From Bolinopsis microptera (taxonomy: Eukaryota > Ctenophora > Tentaculata > Lobata > Bolinopsidae), in assembly GCF_026151205.1 (NCBI RefSeq), contig NC_087078.1, positions 6,155,675 through 6,219,674 of the forward strand: a stretch of DNA of 64,000 nt, written 5' to 3'. Of the stretch, positions 11,257 through 20,179 are shown piece by piece; the first letter of the stretch is position 1; every line of letters starts with the position of its first letter. The notes beneath the pieces were generated by a model. It had not been told where the DNA came from, did no database searches, and worked only from the letters and a program-made list of their open reading frames with translations. The translations under genes were made by a program, and so were the position numbers.

Positions 11257-12166
11257 GTCGTTAAGAACACGTCGTTAAGAACACGTCGTTAAGAACACGT
11301 CGTTAAGAACACGTCGTTAAGAACACGTCGTTAAGAACACGTCGTTAAGAACACGTCGTTAAGAACACGTCGTTAAGAACACGTCGTTAAGAACACGTCG
11401 TTAAGAACACGTCGTTAAGAACACGCCGTTAAGAACACGTCGTTAAGAACACGTCGTTAAGAACACGTCGTTAAGAACACGTCGTTAAGAACACGTCGTT
11501 AAGAACACGTCGTTAAGAACACGTCGTTAAGAACACGTCGTTAAGAACACGTCGTTAAGAACACGTCGTTAAGAACACGTCGTTAAGAACACGTCGTTAA
11601 GAACACGTCGTTAAGAACACGTCGTTAAGAACACGTCGTTAAGAACACGTCGTTAAGAACACGTCGTTAAGAACACGTCGTTAAGAACACGTCGTTAAGA
11701 ACACGTCGTTAAGAACACGTCGTTAAGAACACGTCGTTAAGAACACGTCGTTAAGAACACGTCGTTAAGAACACGTCGTTAAGAACACGTCGTTAAGAAC
11801 ACGTCGTTAAGAACACGTCGTTAAGAACACGTCGTTAAGAACACGTCGTTAAGAACACGTCGTTAAGAACACGTCGTTAAGAACACGTCGTTAAGAACAC
11901 GTCGTTAAGAACACGTCGTTAAGAACACGTCGTTAAGAACACGTCGTTAAGAACACGTCGTTAAGAACACGTCGTTAAGAACACGTCGTTAAGAACACGT
12001 CGTTAAGAACACGTCGTTAAGAACACGTCGTTAAGAACACGTCGTTAAGAACACGTCGTTAAGAACACGTCGTTAAGAACACGTCGTTAAGAACACGTCG
12101 TTAAGAACACGTCGTTAAGAACACGTCGTTAAGAACACGTCGTTAAGAACACGTCGTTAAGAACAC
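11257..12166. repeat. 14-bp satellite, 65 near-identical copies
   Basis: Unit GTCGTTAAGAACAC repeated head-to-tail over 910 bp, exactly 65 units. The only variant I see is a T-to-C at about 11426. The 14-bp period keeps no reading frame open. Such homogeneity implies recent expansion or strong gene conversion. Confidence 0.97.
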
Positions 12167-12180
12167 TCGTCCGCGTCGGG

Positions 12181-12333
12181 ATGAATGAAGCAGAGCTTCG
12201 ACGGGTAAGTCGCATGTTCAATGACATCGTACCTGAGAATACCAAGTCAGTATCAGCGGGGGCCGGGGTGGCTCTTGCATGTTCAAGTCGTTCTCATATT
12301 TGCTGTATAACGAAGAACGTCATCACAAAATAA
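12181..12333 (+). CDS. Small hypothetical ORF, 50 aa
   Basis: Starts MNEAELRRVSRMF directly after the satellite. An internal CGG/GTAAGT could be a splice donor after 8 codons, making this a short first exon. No family. Confidence 0.25.
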   Translation: MNEAELRRVSRMFNDIVPENTKSVSAGAGVALACSSRSHICCITKNVITK

Positions 12334-12727
12334 TACGATCAGTTGTGTGTGACCATAGCATATATATATAGAGAACAATATAAATTGTTCAGTCCAGACT
12401 CCGGTGGTTTCAGGCAGGGTGACTAAATAAGTGGACGGTGGAGCTGGTCCCAAGCACAGGTCGCTTTTCAAATCCAACAATAAGCAATGACCTTCGGCAC
12501 TTGAAACCTCTTAAAGCCTCCATAGATTTATTCACCATTACAATTGTTAGATTGGAGTGAAAATAAACAATTGTTTTATTAATAATTGTTTTATTAAGTA
12601 ATTGTTCTATTGATAAAAAATAATTTTAACCTCGAAAAATTGTAACCTGAAGCACTGTAAAATTATAAGATTGAATAACAGACGTAACAACACTGTATGC
12701 TCCCAGCGGTTCATATCTTCGCTAGTA

Positions 12728-12952
12728 ATGCTCGAACACATTACGTGCAAACTTAAGCTACCCACGATACAGCTACAGTCAAAACAAGTCGATATGGTTG
12801 AGAGCATGGTTGTGATCAAACAGAAATGTGACGTGTACTGGAGTAGAGGACTTAATGAAATAGAGGACTTGGCTGACTTACTTAAAGTTCAACTTGCTAT
12901 ATTTGCTGCCAGCCGCAACACTTTGCCACAGCATGCAGCAAGTAAGAGTTAA
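12728..12952 (+). CDS. Small hypothetical helical protein, 74 aa
   Basis: Frame from ATG 12728. Predicted helices (VDMVESMVVIKQKC, LNEIEDLADLLKVQL) precede a polar tail. No domain recognised. Followed closely by another coding-like frame. Confidence 0.35.
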   Translation: MLEHITCKLKLPTIQLQSKQVDMVESMVVIKQKCDVYWSRGLNEIEDLADLLKVQLAIFAASRNTLPQHAASKS

Positions 12953-12984
12953 GAGGTTAGCACCTATCATAACTTCGGGAGGGG

Positions 12985-13246
12985 GTGTAGAACATACCTG
13001 GCGGAGAGAATAACGGAGGAGTGTGAAAGATTGGTGAGAGAGGGAAAGATGCCACCAGGAAGAGGTCATGGTCACTACAAGTCGGACATGAGAGGCAATA
13101 GGAAGTTCCTGGGATGGTACGTACAAGAGATTAGGGTGCTGAGAGAAACGGCGGAGGAGGCAGAGGATCCCGCCAGAAATGTTAGTAGCAGGGATGCTGG
13201 GGCTGACGAGGTTGTGCACTCTCAACAATCGGTTTGCGGTCTTTAA
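12985..13246 (+). CDS. Hypothetical basic/acidic coding segment
   Basis: The open frame includes TYLAERITEECERLVREG, a Gly/His/Arg-rich patch (PPGRGHGHYKSDMRG) and an acidic helix (RETAEEAEDPA). No in-frame ATG at the beginning, so probably an exon. It ends just before the 39-bp minisatellite. Confidence 0.35.
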
Positions 13247-13278
13247 GTAGGAGATTCATACCTAGAGGTAATGAATGG

Positions 13279-14195
13279 GGTAGAGTAAGTTGTATTCGTA
13301 ACTAGATGTACGGAGATAGTTGTGTTAGTTATATTCGTAACTAGATGTACGGAGATAATTGTGTTAGTTGTATTCGTAACTAGATGTACGAAAACAATTG
13401 TGTTAGTTGTATTCGTAACTAGATGTACGGAGATAGTTGTGTTAGTTATATTCGTAACTAGATGTACGAAAACAATTGTGTTAGTTGTATTCGTAACTAG
13501 ATGTACGGAGATAATTGTGTTAGTTGTATTCGTAACTAGATGTACGGAGATAATTGTGTTAGTTGTATTCGTAACTAGATGTACGGAGATAATTGTGTCA
13601 GTTGTATTCGTAACTAGATGTACGGAGATAATTGTGTTAGTTATATTCGTAACTAGATGTACGAAAACAAATGTGTTAGTTATGTTCGTAACTAGATGTA
13701 CGAAAACAATTGTGTTAGTTATATTCATTACTAGATGTACGGAGATAATTGTGTTAGTTATATTCGTAACTAGATGTACGAAAACACTTGTGTTAGTTAT
13801 ATTCATTACTAGATGTACGAAAACAATTGTGTTAGTTATATATTCATTACTAGATGTACGGAGATAGTTGTGTAAGTTATATTCGTAACTAGATGTACGA
13901 AAACAAGTGTGTTAGTTATATTCGTAACTAGATTTACGGAGATAATTGTGTTAAGTGTATTCGTAACTAGATGTACGGAAACAATTGTGTTAGTTATATT
14001 CGTAACTAGATGTACGAAAACAAGTGTGTTAGTTATGTTCATAACTAGATGTACGGAGATAATTGTGTTAGTTGTATTCGTAACTAGATGTACAAAAACA
14101 ATTGTGTTAGTTATATTCATTACTAGATGTACGGAGATAAATGTGTTATTCGTAACTAGGGGTACGAAAACATTGTGTTAATTAGGTTCGTTACT
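13279..14195. repeat. 39-bp minisatellite, about 23 copies
   Basis: The unit contains TTCGTAACTAGATGTACGGA followed by GATAATTGTGTTAG. Two interspersed variants differ by GGAGATAATTG versus GAAAACAATTG. Because 39 is a multiple of three, both strands stay open for long distances (plus 13322-13867, minus 13243-13806), giving 13-residue repeats such as FVTRCTEIIV and its antisense counterpart. I take these frames as by-products of the repeat rather than genes. Confidence 0.95.
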
Positions 14196-14399
14196 AGATG
14201 TACGGTACCTGGGTTAGGAGTATGGTTGTGGAGGGTGTTCAACAACGGTTGGTGTGGACGGAGAGACGGCGGATGGTCGACTTGCTACGACTTCGACAGA
14301 ACAGCAGAAGAAGTAAGGAAAGTAGAAGGGGCAATTTAGGAGAAGGACAGTGTAGAAGGGTAGCAAGTTGTGTTTATACATTTTTAAAAGTATTTTCAG

Positions 14400-15062
14400 G
14401 TTTATTGGGCTTTATTACGTGAAGTTTATCACGTAGTTTTTAATTATTTATTTGTTTGTAACACGTGAGATGTTTCACGTGAAGTTTTGATTGTTCAGAT
14501 TGGTACGTGATGGAACACGTATTTTTTTTATAATTTTTTAAATATTTGTAGCACGTGAAATTTTTTAAGGGTAGTTTTTCGCGTGAGTTGTATCACGGGG
14601 ATGATGTTGGTATTTTTACGAGCATTATTTATTTTAATTTATTTAATCATTGTTGTACTTGTAGTAGGAAACGTGAGGGTACGTGTCATTTATTTAATTA
14701 TTTGTGGATATTTTTATGGTATTGTTTAAGAGGGAGTTTTAGGATTTTTTTAGGATTTAGTAGGTAGGGGGAGAGTTGATCGAATTTGTCAATACCTCCT
14801 GGAGATATTGACAAATTGATTAAATTTTCCCGGGGGATATAGTGTAAGGTAGTAACAGCTGTAGTTTTAGCATTTGAATAGATTGTAGTTTAGTGATTAA
14901 GAATTGCCGTTAGTGTTTAAGTGTAGATTTAGGATAGAAATTAGTTTAGATGATTGTGTAGTAGGGCACGTGTTAGTCGGGTGTGTAGGTTTTAGTAGAT
15001 TTCTATGGCTGGGCCGAGCCGCGCGGTACCACGTGGGTGACCACGTGGTATCACGTGGTGCG
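14400..15062. promoter_or_regulatory. CACGTG-rich stretch
   Basis: CACGTG palindromes occur near 14463, 14476, 14551, 14967, 15031, 15041 and 15052, with further ACGTG half-matches between. At 15028-15058 overlapping copies form a compact palindrome cluster. CACGTG is the core site of bHLH-type factors. The stretch lies upstream of the plus-strand gene cluster starting at 15.77 kb. Function is inferred only from site density. Confidence 0.4.
14890..14990 (+). promoter_or_regulatory. Upstream block shared with 45.87-45.96 kb
   Basis: AGAATTGCC, AGTGTAGATT, AGGATAG and CACGTGTTAGTCGGGTG appear in the same order as GAATTGCC, AGTGTAAGATT, TAGGATTAG and CACGCGTTAGTCGGGTG inside the transposon at 45.87-45.96 kb. 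Both precede coding exons. Possibly a shared promoter or 5' UTR. Confidence 0.4.
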
Positions 15063-15767
15063 GGTCGATAACGCAATTCTGGACACGTTAGGTTTAGTTC
15101 TGGAAACGTTTATTAGGTGACGTGTTTAATCCAAGTGTTAACCGCTGATCTAGAACGAACTAACGTAGCCCGTCCTGCCACAGTTTAAAGTTGTAAAATT
15201 GTTGATTATTATCCTTATATTTCACCTTCGAACGTTATTATTCGATTCAACTGTTTCCCTTGTTCAACTCTAGCGCAGGGACGAATTGTAGCACATTTTA
15301 CCGTTTAAATTGAAATTGCCGCACTTATTTCCGTGTGGAGTAAATTAGTAAAGCTTACGATACTCGAAGATCGTATTTCAGTCCAATCAGAGCAGGTGCC
15401 GTTTCTAAGAGATTAGTGTTTTTACTAGCGTTCGTCACGAATTTATCATTCCCTTAAGATTCATATTTTCGTGTATTACCCCTTAGAATCCCTTTATGTT
15501 AACTCTGTGTACGATACTAAAATATCGTATCTGTCGTATTAACTTAGAATTCAATACTTAGTTATAGTGAGTTAATATTGCGGTTGTCAGTCGCTAAGAA
15601 CGACTGAGTGTGTAGTGTATATTGTGAGTAAACGTCTTGTGAGCAGGCAGTGTTTACCATCGGTACGCCCGGGAGGACTGGTCTGGTTGCCTACCTAATT
15701 TTACACTTAGATAGTTTATATTAGCACGTGTTTATATTAATAGTATGTTATCACGATTGCAAACAGG

Positions 15768-16011
15768 ATGTCTAGTTCATCGAGATATAATCCATATGAA
15801 TGCACAAAGTGGAAATGTGCCAAATGTGGCAACATCAATGAAGCAATGAGGGGCGGAATGTGTTGCGGTGCAAAAAGTGCAAATATGATAAAAGCAATGG
15901 CTCCTCACTGGTTAAACTACGTGGAGACTGGGAGTGTCGAAAGTGTCACGAGAACAACTTTGCAAGAAGGTCAAAGTGCTACAAATGCCTGGAACCGAAG
16001 AGGGTACGGAG
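15768..16011 (+). CDS. Triple zinc-ribbon / RanBP2-like protein, copy 2
   Basis: A CAAACAG acceptor is followed at once by ATG. The first frame reads KWKCAKCGNINEAM. From about 15865 the next frame reads LRCKKCKYDKSNGSS and then DWECRKCHENNFARR, KCYKC and a basic PKRVRR tail, ending at a CGGAG/GTAAGG donor. The last module fits the RanBP2-type finger (W-x-C-x2-C-x3-N-x6-C-x2-C). Likely an RNA- or protein-binding nuclear protein. The one-base frame change between ribbons 1 and 2 may be an indel or decay. Paralogues at about 7.0 kb and 52.2 kb share the same order of modules. Confidence 0.6.
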
Positions 16012-16416
16012 GTAAGGAAACGGGATTTACAACAGTACCCACTAATACTATACTCGTAATGTACAACATTTCATTTGTTGACCCAAAACTGTGCTACTAT
16101 TTCACATGGGGAACATTTTTGAAGAGTGGTTTCACTGATCATTATGTTTTATTCAAATCATTGCTTGTTTAGTCTATTTTATATTATATAGAATTTAAGC
16201 TTTTAATAAAATGGATATTAATATAATATATTTATTATTGAAACTAACGGGTATACTTTCAATCCATTGTGTCATCAATTGCCTAGGTGTCGAAATCTCA
16301 AATTGTGAACTTAATTATTTTTTAGTAAAACGCCATTTTACTTTTTTATTTACAACGACCAATCCTAATTCAATGTTGTGTCTACCCTTAATTAATCGTG
16401 TCAAGTTGTTCCTTGG

Positions 16417-16803
16417 ATGACTGCAACTAAAAGGAAGTCTAAACCCAACACGGCAGCTAAGAAAAAGTTCACTAAACCTGCTCGAGTGGGGAGAGTAGTT
16501 CCGTTGAACGGCGGGAAGAAACGGAGAGATACAGGGGCGCTAGCCAAAGATCAGATTCAGGTGAAGCAATGCCGGAAAGTAAAAACCGAAGAAGAGATAG
16601 TTGAAGGCGTGGAAGTGGTGAGGCAGTTTAAAGAAGAGGTGATGTTGGTTAATAAGGTGACAGCTTCCTCTGCAATCACCTGGAGGAACTATAGACAGGT
16701 TCTGCTTAATCTCGGTGTGCCAGATAAGAACTGCAACGAACTCGCTGAGGAGATAGGTCTCCTCCAAAGTGATCGTCTAACTGCTCAGATTATTATATAT
16801 TGA
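16417..16803 (+). CDS. Basic-tail helical protein, 128 aa
   Basis: Intact frame from ATG. Residues 1-45 are histone-tail-like (TKRKSKPNTAAKKKFTKPA, GGKKRR). It continues GALAKDQ and an acidic-helical domain with VRQFKEEVMLVNKVTASSAI and a final helix. The C-terminal region aligns by eye with the end of the KTP-repeat protein at 21.8-22.05 kb (GALA, F-x-E-x2-M-x-VN, A-x-S-x-I), so the two are likely paralogues. Probably DNA-associated; function unknown. It follows the zinc-ribbon gene by about 400 bp on the same strand. Confidence 0.6.
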   Translation: MTATKRKSKPNTAAKKKFTKPARVGRVVPLNGGKKRRDTGALAKDQIQVKQCRKVKTEEEIVEGVEVVRQFKEEVMLVNKVTASSAITWRNYRQVLLNLGVPDKNCNELAEEIGLLQSDRLTAQIIIY

Positions 16804-17049
16804 ATTACTATTTACCTTTGTTAGTCATTGCAGTGAGAGTGCGTAGTGGAGTGTGTTATTCAGTAAAGCAATTGACTAGGAAAGATTCACGTAGTACAAT
16901 ATTGTGTATAATCTCATTATCATTGTTCAAGTAGATAGTATTGTGTATTATCTAAATTTAATTATTCCAGTTTTATAATATCGTGTTTATCTTATTATCA
17001 GATCCGGCTGAAACCGGATTATAATATATTCTGCCTCTCTGATTATGTC

Positions 17050-17391
17050 TTGGACTATATACAAAAATTTGATCATGATGTCCAAACTCCTGTACAACCT
17101 CCTGTCGTAAACGATGCTGGAGAGACTGCCCAGACTAAACCTGTTGATGAAATTGGTTGTAGTTCGAGTTCAAGTGCCCAGACTAAGCCTGCTGATGGAA
17201 ATGGTAGTAGAAGTTCGAGTTCAAGTGGCAGTTCGGGTTCTAGTGGCAGTTCGGGTTCCAGTAGTGATAGTTCGAGCTCAAGTTCCAGTGCAATCGGTAG
17301 CTCTAACGGCAGGACTTTTTCGAACAGCAGAAAAAATCCAGCCAAGAAATTTATTCGCATCAATCATCACCATTCTGACTCAGATAATTGA
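17050..17391 (+). CDS. Ser-rich protein exon
   Basis: The open frame lacks an ATG and probably begins after a splice acceptor near 17001 (TTATCAG). It has a duplicated AQTKPVDE/AQTKPADG motif, then about 45 residues that are mostly Ser and Gly, and ends NPAKKFIRINHHH and an acidic tail. The overlapping frames are shadows. Likely intrinsically disordered, with many phosphorylatable serines. Confidence 0.45.
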   Translation: MDYIQKFDHDVQTPVQPPVVNDAGETAQTKPVDEIGCSSSSSAQTKPADGNGSRSSSSSGSSGSSGSSGSSSDSSSSSSSAIGSSNGRTFSNSRKNPAKKFIRINHHHSDSDN

Positions 17392-17749
17392 TTATTTAGA
17401 CACCACCAAATACTATTTGCTGAAAGCTATTCGGTAAAGATTACTCAGACATTTGTATATTATAACTTTCATAAATCCAAATTATATTCAAATAATTAAT
17501 CGTCCACGCTTACATAATATTGATTTAAAGGCTAAATAACAACCACATTTTTTATTTTGGTTTCGCAACTGAGCAAAATAAACTCCCACAGAATCATCTG
17601 CAGAACACCTGATAGAAACGGTTAACAAAGCAGGGAAAAGCTTGAGGGCTTTCTGCCCCTCCTTCGTGAGAGACAGAACTCGCTGTTTTCTATCACTCAA
17701 TAGAAACATACCCAAAACATACACGGATGACAGAGATGGGGTGCTCAAG

Positions 17750-17911
17750 ATGATATCACTTTCTCTGGGAAAGTATGTGAGGAAGGAGAATGTACAAATA
17801 GAGAGACCACCGGTACAACTTAACGACAATAACTGGTTACTCCACTTCTCTCTAACCAGCATAGAGGCAGATGAAATGGAAAAGGTGATGAAATCAAAGG
17901 AGACAGGGTGA
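17750..17911 (+). CDS. Small hypothetical ORF, 53 aa
   Basis: Frame from ATG 17750 (open upstream to 17642), with KYVRKENVQIERPPV and a helical end. Its TGA overlaps the next ATG as TGATG. No family recognised. Confidence 0.3.
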   Translation: MISLSLGKYVRKENVQIERPPVQLNDNNWLLHFSLTSIEADEMEKVMKSKETG

Positions 17912-18129
17912 TGTCCAGCATCACAGAAGTATGCAGGAGACGAAGAAAGGTTTTCAGAAACTCGAGGGAGTACCAATTGGTGAAAATCAACAACAGGAGG
18001 GCAGTTGCAGTGCGATTCAACACAGCGACTCGCGTGATGGGCGAGATTCGCGAGAATTCGTCCAACACGCGACTTCAACGGGCACTGGACAGCCTGGTGA
18101 GCCTCATAAACATGGAGAGGACTTTCTGA
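17911..18129 (+). CDS. Small basic hypothetical protein, 72 aa
   Basis: Arg-rich (CRRRRKVFRNSREYQ) with a helical C-terminus (RLQRALDSLVSLINM). A possible donor CTG/GTGAGC at 18096/18097 would end the coding exon earlier. The start overlaps the preceding stop. No family recognised. Confidence 0.35.
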   Translation: MSSITEVCRRRRKVFRNSREYQLVKINNRRAVAVRFNTATRVMGEIRENSSNTRLQRALDSLVSLINMERTF

Positions 18130-18325
18130 GGATTCCTTCTTTCTGTTTTGATATTTTATTGTATTTATTTATTGTGATTCACGAGTTTCATTTGTTTAAC
18201 TTCAAATTTGTTACTTGAATAATATTTTTTTTTAGACTTATGTTTTGATTTTGTATTCCCCTTTCACCTTCTTAACCTCCCTTTATCCGCTTGTCTAACC
18301 TTCTATCACTTTTCTAGTTACTAGC

Positions 18326-18574
18326 ATGTCATCATCAAGGGACCTGATGAAGGCCGTTACTGCCATCAGCAGTGCGTATACCGACGACCTGAAAGAGTTA
18401 GAAGAACTCAAGAAACGCCTCAGGCGGGCAGAAAGAAGAATAAGAGACCTAACAGTGGAATTGGAGTACTTGGCGGATCAACAGGCAGCAAGAATGGACA
18501 CCCAGCCAGCGCCCCCGCCCTATTCCCACAGCCCCACCTCGCCCAGCACAGAGCCATACAGCAGCCCTCATTAG
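18326..18574 (+). CDS. Coiled-coil plus PPPY-tail protein, 82 aa
   Basis: A TTACTAG acceptor lies directly before ATG. Residues 15-55 form a heptad-like coiled coil (ELEELKKRLRRAERR, LTVELEYLADQQAA). The tail is Pro/Ser-rich and contains APPPYSHSP, a PPxY motif that binds WW domains. A similar helix plus Gln plus Pro-rich tail occurs at 51.31-51.48 kb. Could be a small adaptor; function unknown. Confidence 0.5.
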   Translation: MSSSRDLMKAVTAISSAYTDDLKELEELKKRLRRAERRIRDLTVELEYLADQQAARMDTQPAPPPYSHSPTSPSTEPYSSPH

Positions 18575-18836
18575 CTCGGGAGGACGACGTGTCTCGCACT
18601 GGCTGTTCTTATCATTCTTGTTTTTTTATTTGTTTAATACATTTCATATTTTATATTTAAAGTGTTTTACCTCTCTCTTAAAATTACAACTCATGCTATT
18701 CTTTTTTCTTTTAATTTTTAATCTCAAGCCGACCAAAACACAGCCGAAAATGTTGTAATGAAGGCAGTCTAACCTCCCATACAAATCAAAATTAGTCCTG
18801 ATGGTTAAACACACACCAACGCATTTTTATCCTCAG

Positions 18837-19738
18837 AAACCAAGGGATCTGAACAAGTAACTCCTGCAGACATTCCTGTACCCCCCTGTGTTCAGGAAGA
18901 CAACCTAGAACAAGCACCCACCACCTCGACGACTGCAGATCTCATGGGGGCTGCCCCACTCACGGAAACACCTCCCGATGCGGGACCTTCAACCACGAAT
19001 CATCTGAACGAGATAGAGCTCTCAGACCAGCTGATACAATACATGCTTGCTGAATCTATACCTCAACAACAGCAAGAACAAGAGAAAATGGAAAGTAATA
19101 CTGACAAGAATCTATATCCTATATGGATCCACAAATCGGATTACCGCCCAATCTCTCAGAATGAGAGCGACGCCTTGAAATCTGATATGACGAAGAACTT
19201 TCTGACTCTTGCGAGAAATGGCGACCTCACAATTGACTTTCGATTCACCTCGAAATTCTCGGACCTTAAGTCCGGTAAGATGAAACTAACATCAGAAGCG
19301 CCGGGGGCCGCAGAGGCTATCAAGCGGGTCTTATCTAGCATGCCTTTTTGGAAGGTCTTGACCACGGAGGACCTGAACACACAGGAAGGCAAAACTTTCT
19401 GGGTGTTTGTTCCCCCGGTGTGCCACGAATTCGTTGAAGACAACTCACTCAACGAGTTGATTCGTGCACACACCGGGTGGTTCTTAGAACCAAACGATGT
19501 CAGGACTGCGTTACCCCCGAAGAAAATTAAGGAAACTAGAAATCACCTTTGCTACATATTCTTTAAATCCTATAAAGCCCAGTGCTATTTCTTACACTTT
19601 AGATGGAATATATCCCTTCTGGGATGCACCCTGAAGTTACAGGAATACGGCGAACGAAGGGACACCACACCAACACTTACTACAGACAACTCTCCTCAAG
19701 ATCTTGTTAATTCACTATCGACATCATCCCTTCAATAA
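18837..19738 (+). CDS. Hypothetical protein, DUF4780-like architecture
   Basis: Exon starting after TTATCCTCAG at 18836 and open to the stop; the first internal ATG is 18944 (264 aa). The N-terminus is Pro/Thr/Glu-rich and disordered with a QQQQEQE run. The globular part (about residues 60-240 from that ATG) alternates strands and helices with two repeated halves (SGKMKLTS.. KTFWVFVPP; HLCYIFFKSY.. LLGCTLKLQEY). The layout recalls arthropod DUF4780 proteins, which accompany mobile elements, but I only compared from memory. Best-supported non-transposon coding sequence here. Confidence 0.6.
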
Positions 19739-20179
19739 CTAACTCGTACTCGCCCTCAAACTGGAACACGGAACTAAACAACCACGCGGGACGTGGATGT
19801 CTTTTAAAATTCATTTCATGATTGAATGAAACTTGAATGTCTTATTTATGTGGCTTCGAAATTCTTACCATTTCAATCAACAAATATTCTATTATATTTT
19901 CCATCATATTTTTGTTAAATTATGGTGTGGCTACAAATTACTGAAATGCCAATTAAATTCTTTTCGTAAGACAAAAGTTCTTCACTAATTCATGAAAATT
20001 CTAATTGTTGATTTCAATTCTTGATTGAATGATATGTTAAACGTGCTAGAACACTTGTAACCTTCTCGCTCTTCTCATTCCCTGATAGATTTAGCTACCT
20101 AAAAGTAAAACTGGGCCATGAAGGAGGCAATTTATATTTATTACCTACTAACAATCAAATATAACCTCTTTAGCAAACC
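19739..20179. other. Intergenic, AT-rich
   Basis: No gene seen; likely 3' flank of the preceding gene and promoter of the next. Confidence 0.4.

Noticed and set aside
11257-12166. CRISPR array
   Set aside because: Units are contiguous 14-mers with no spacers, in eukaryotic DNA.
13243-14181. Repeat proteins on both strands of the 39-bp minisatellite
   Set aside because: Both strands are equally open because the period is a multiple of three; no start context or unique domain.
17488-18078. 196-residue minus-strand protein
   Set aside because: Antisense to plus-strand frames that have ATGs and splice signals; no recognisable domain.
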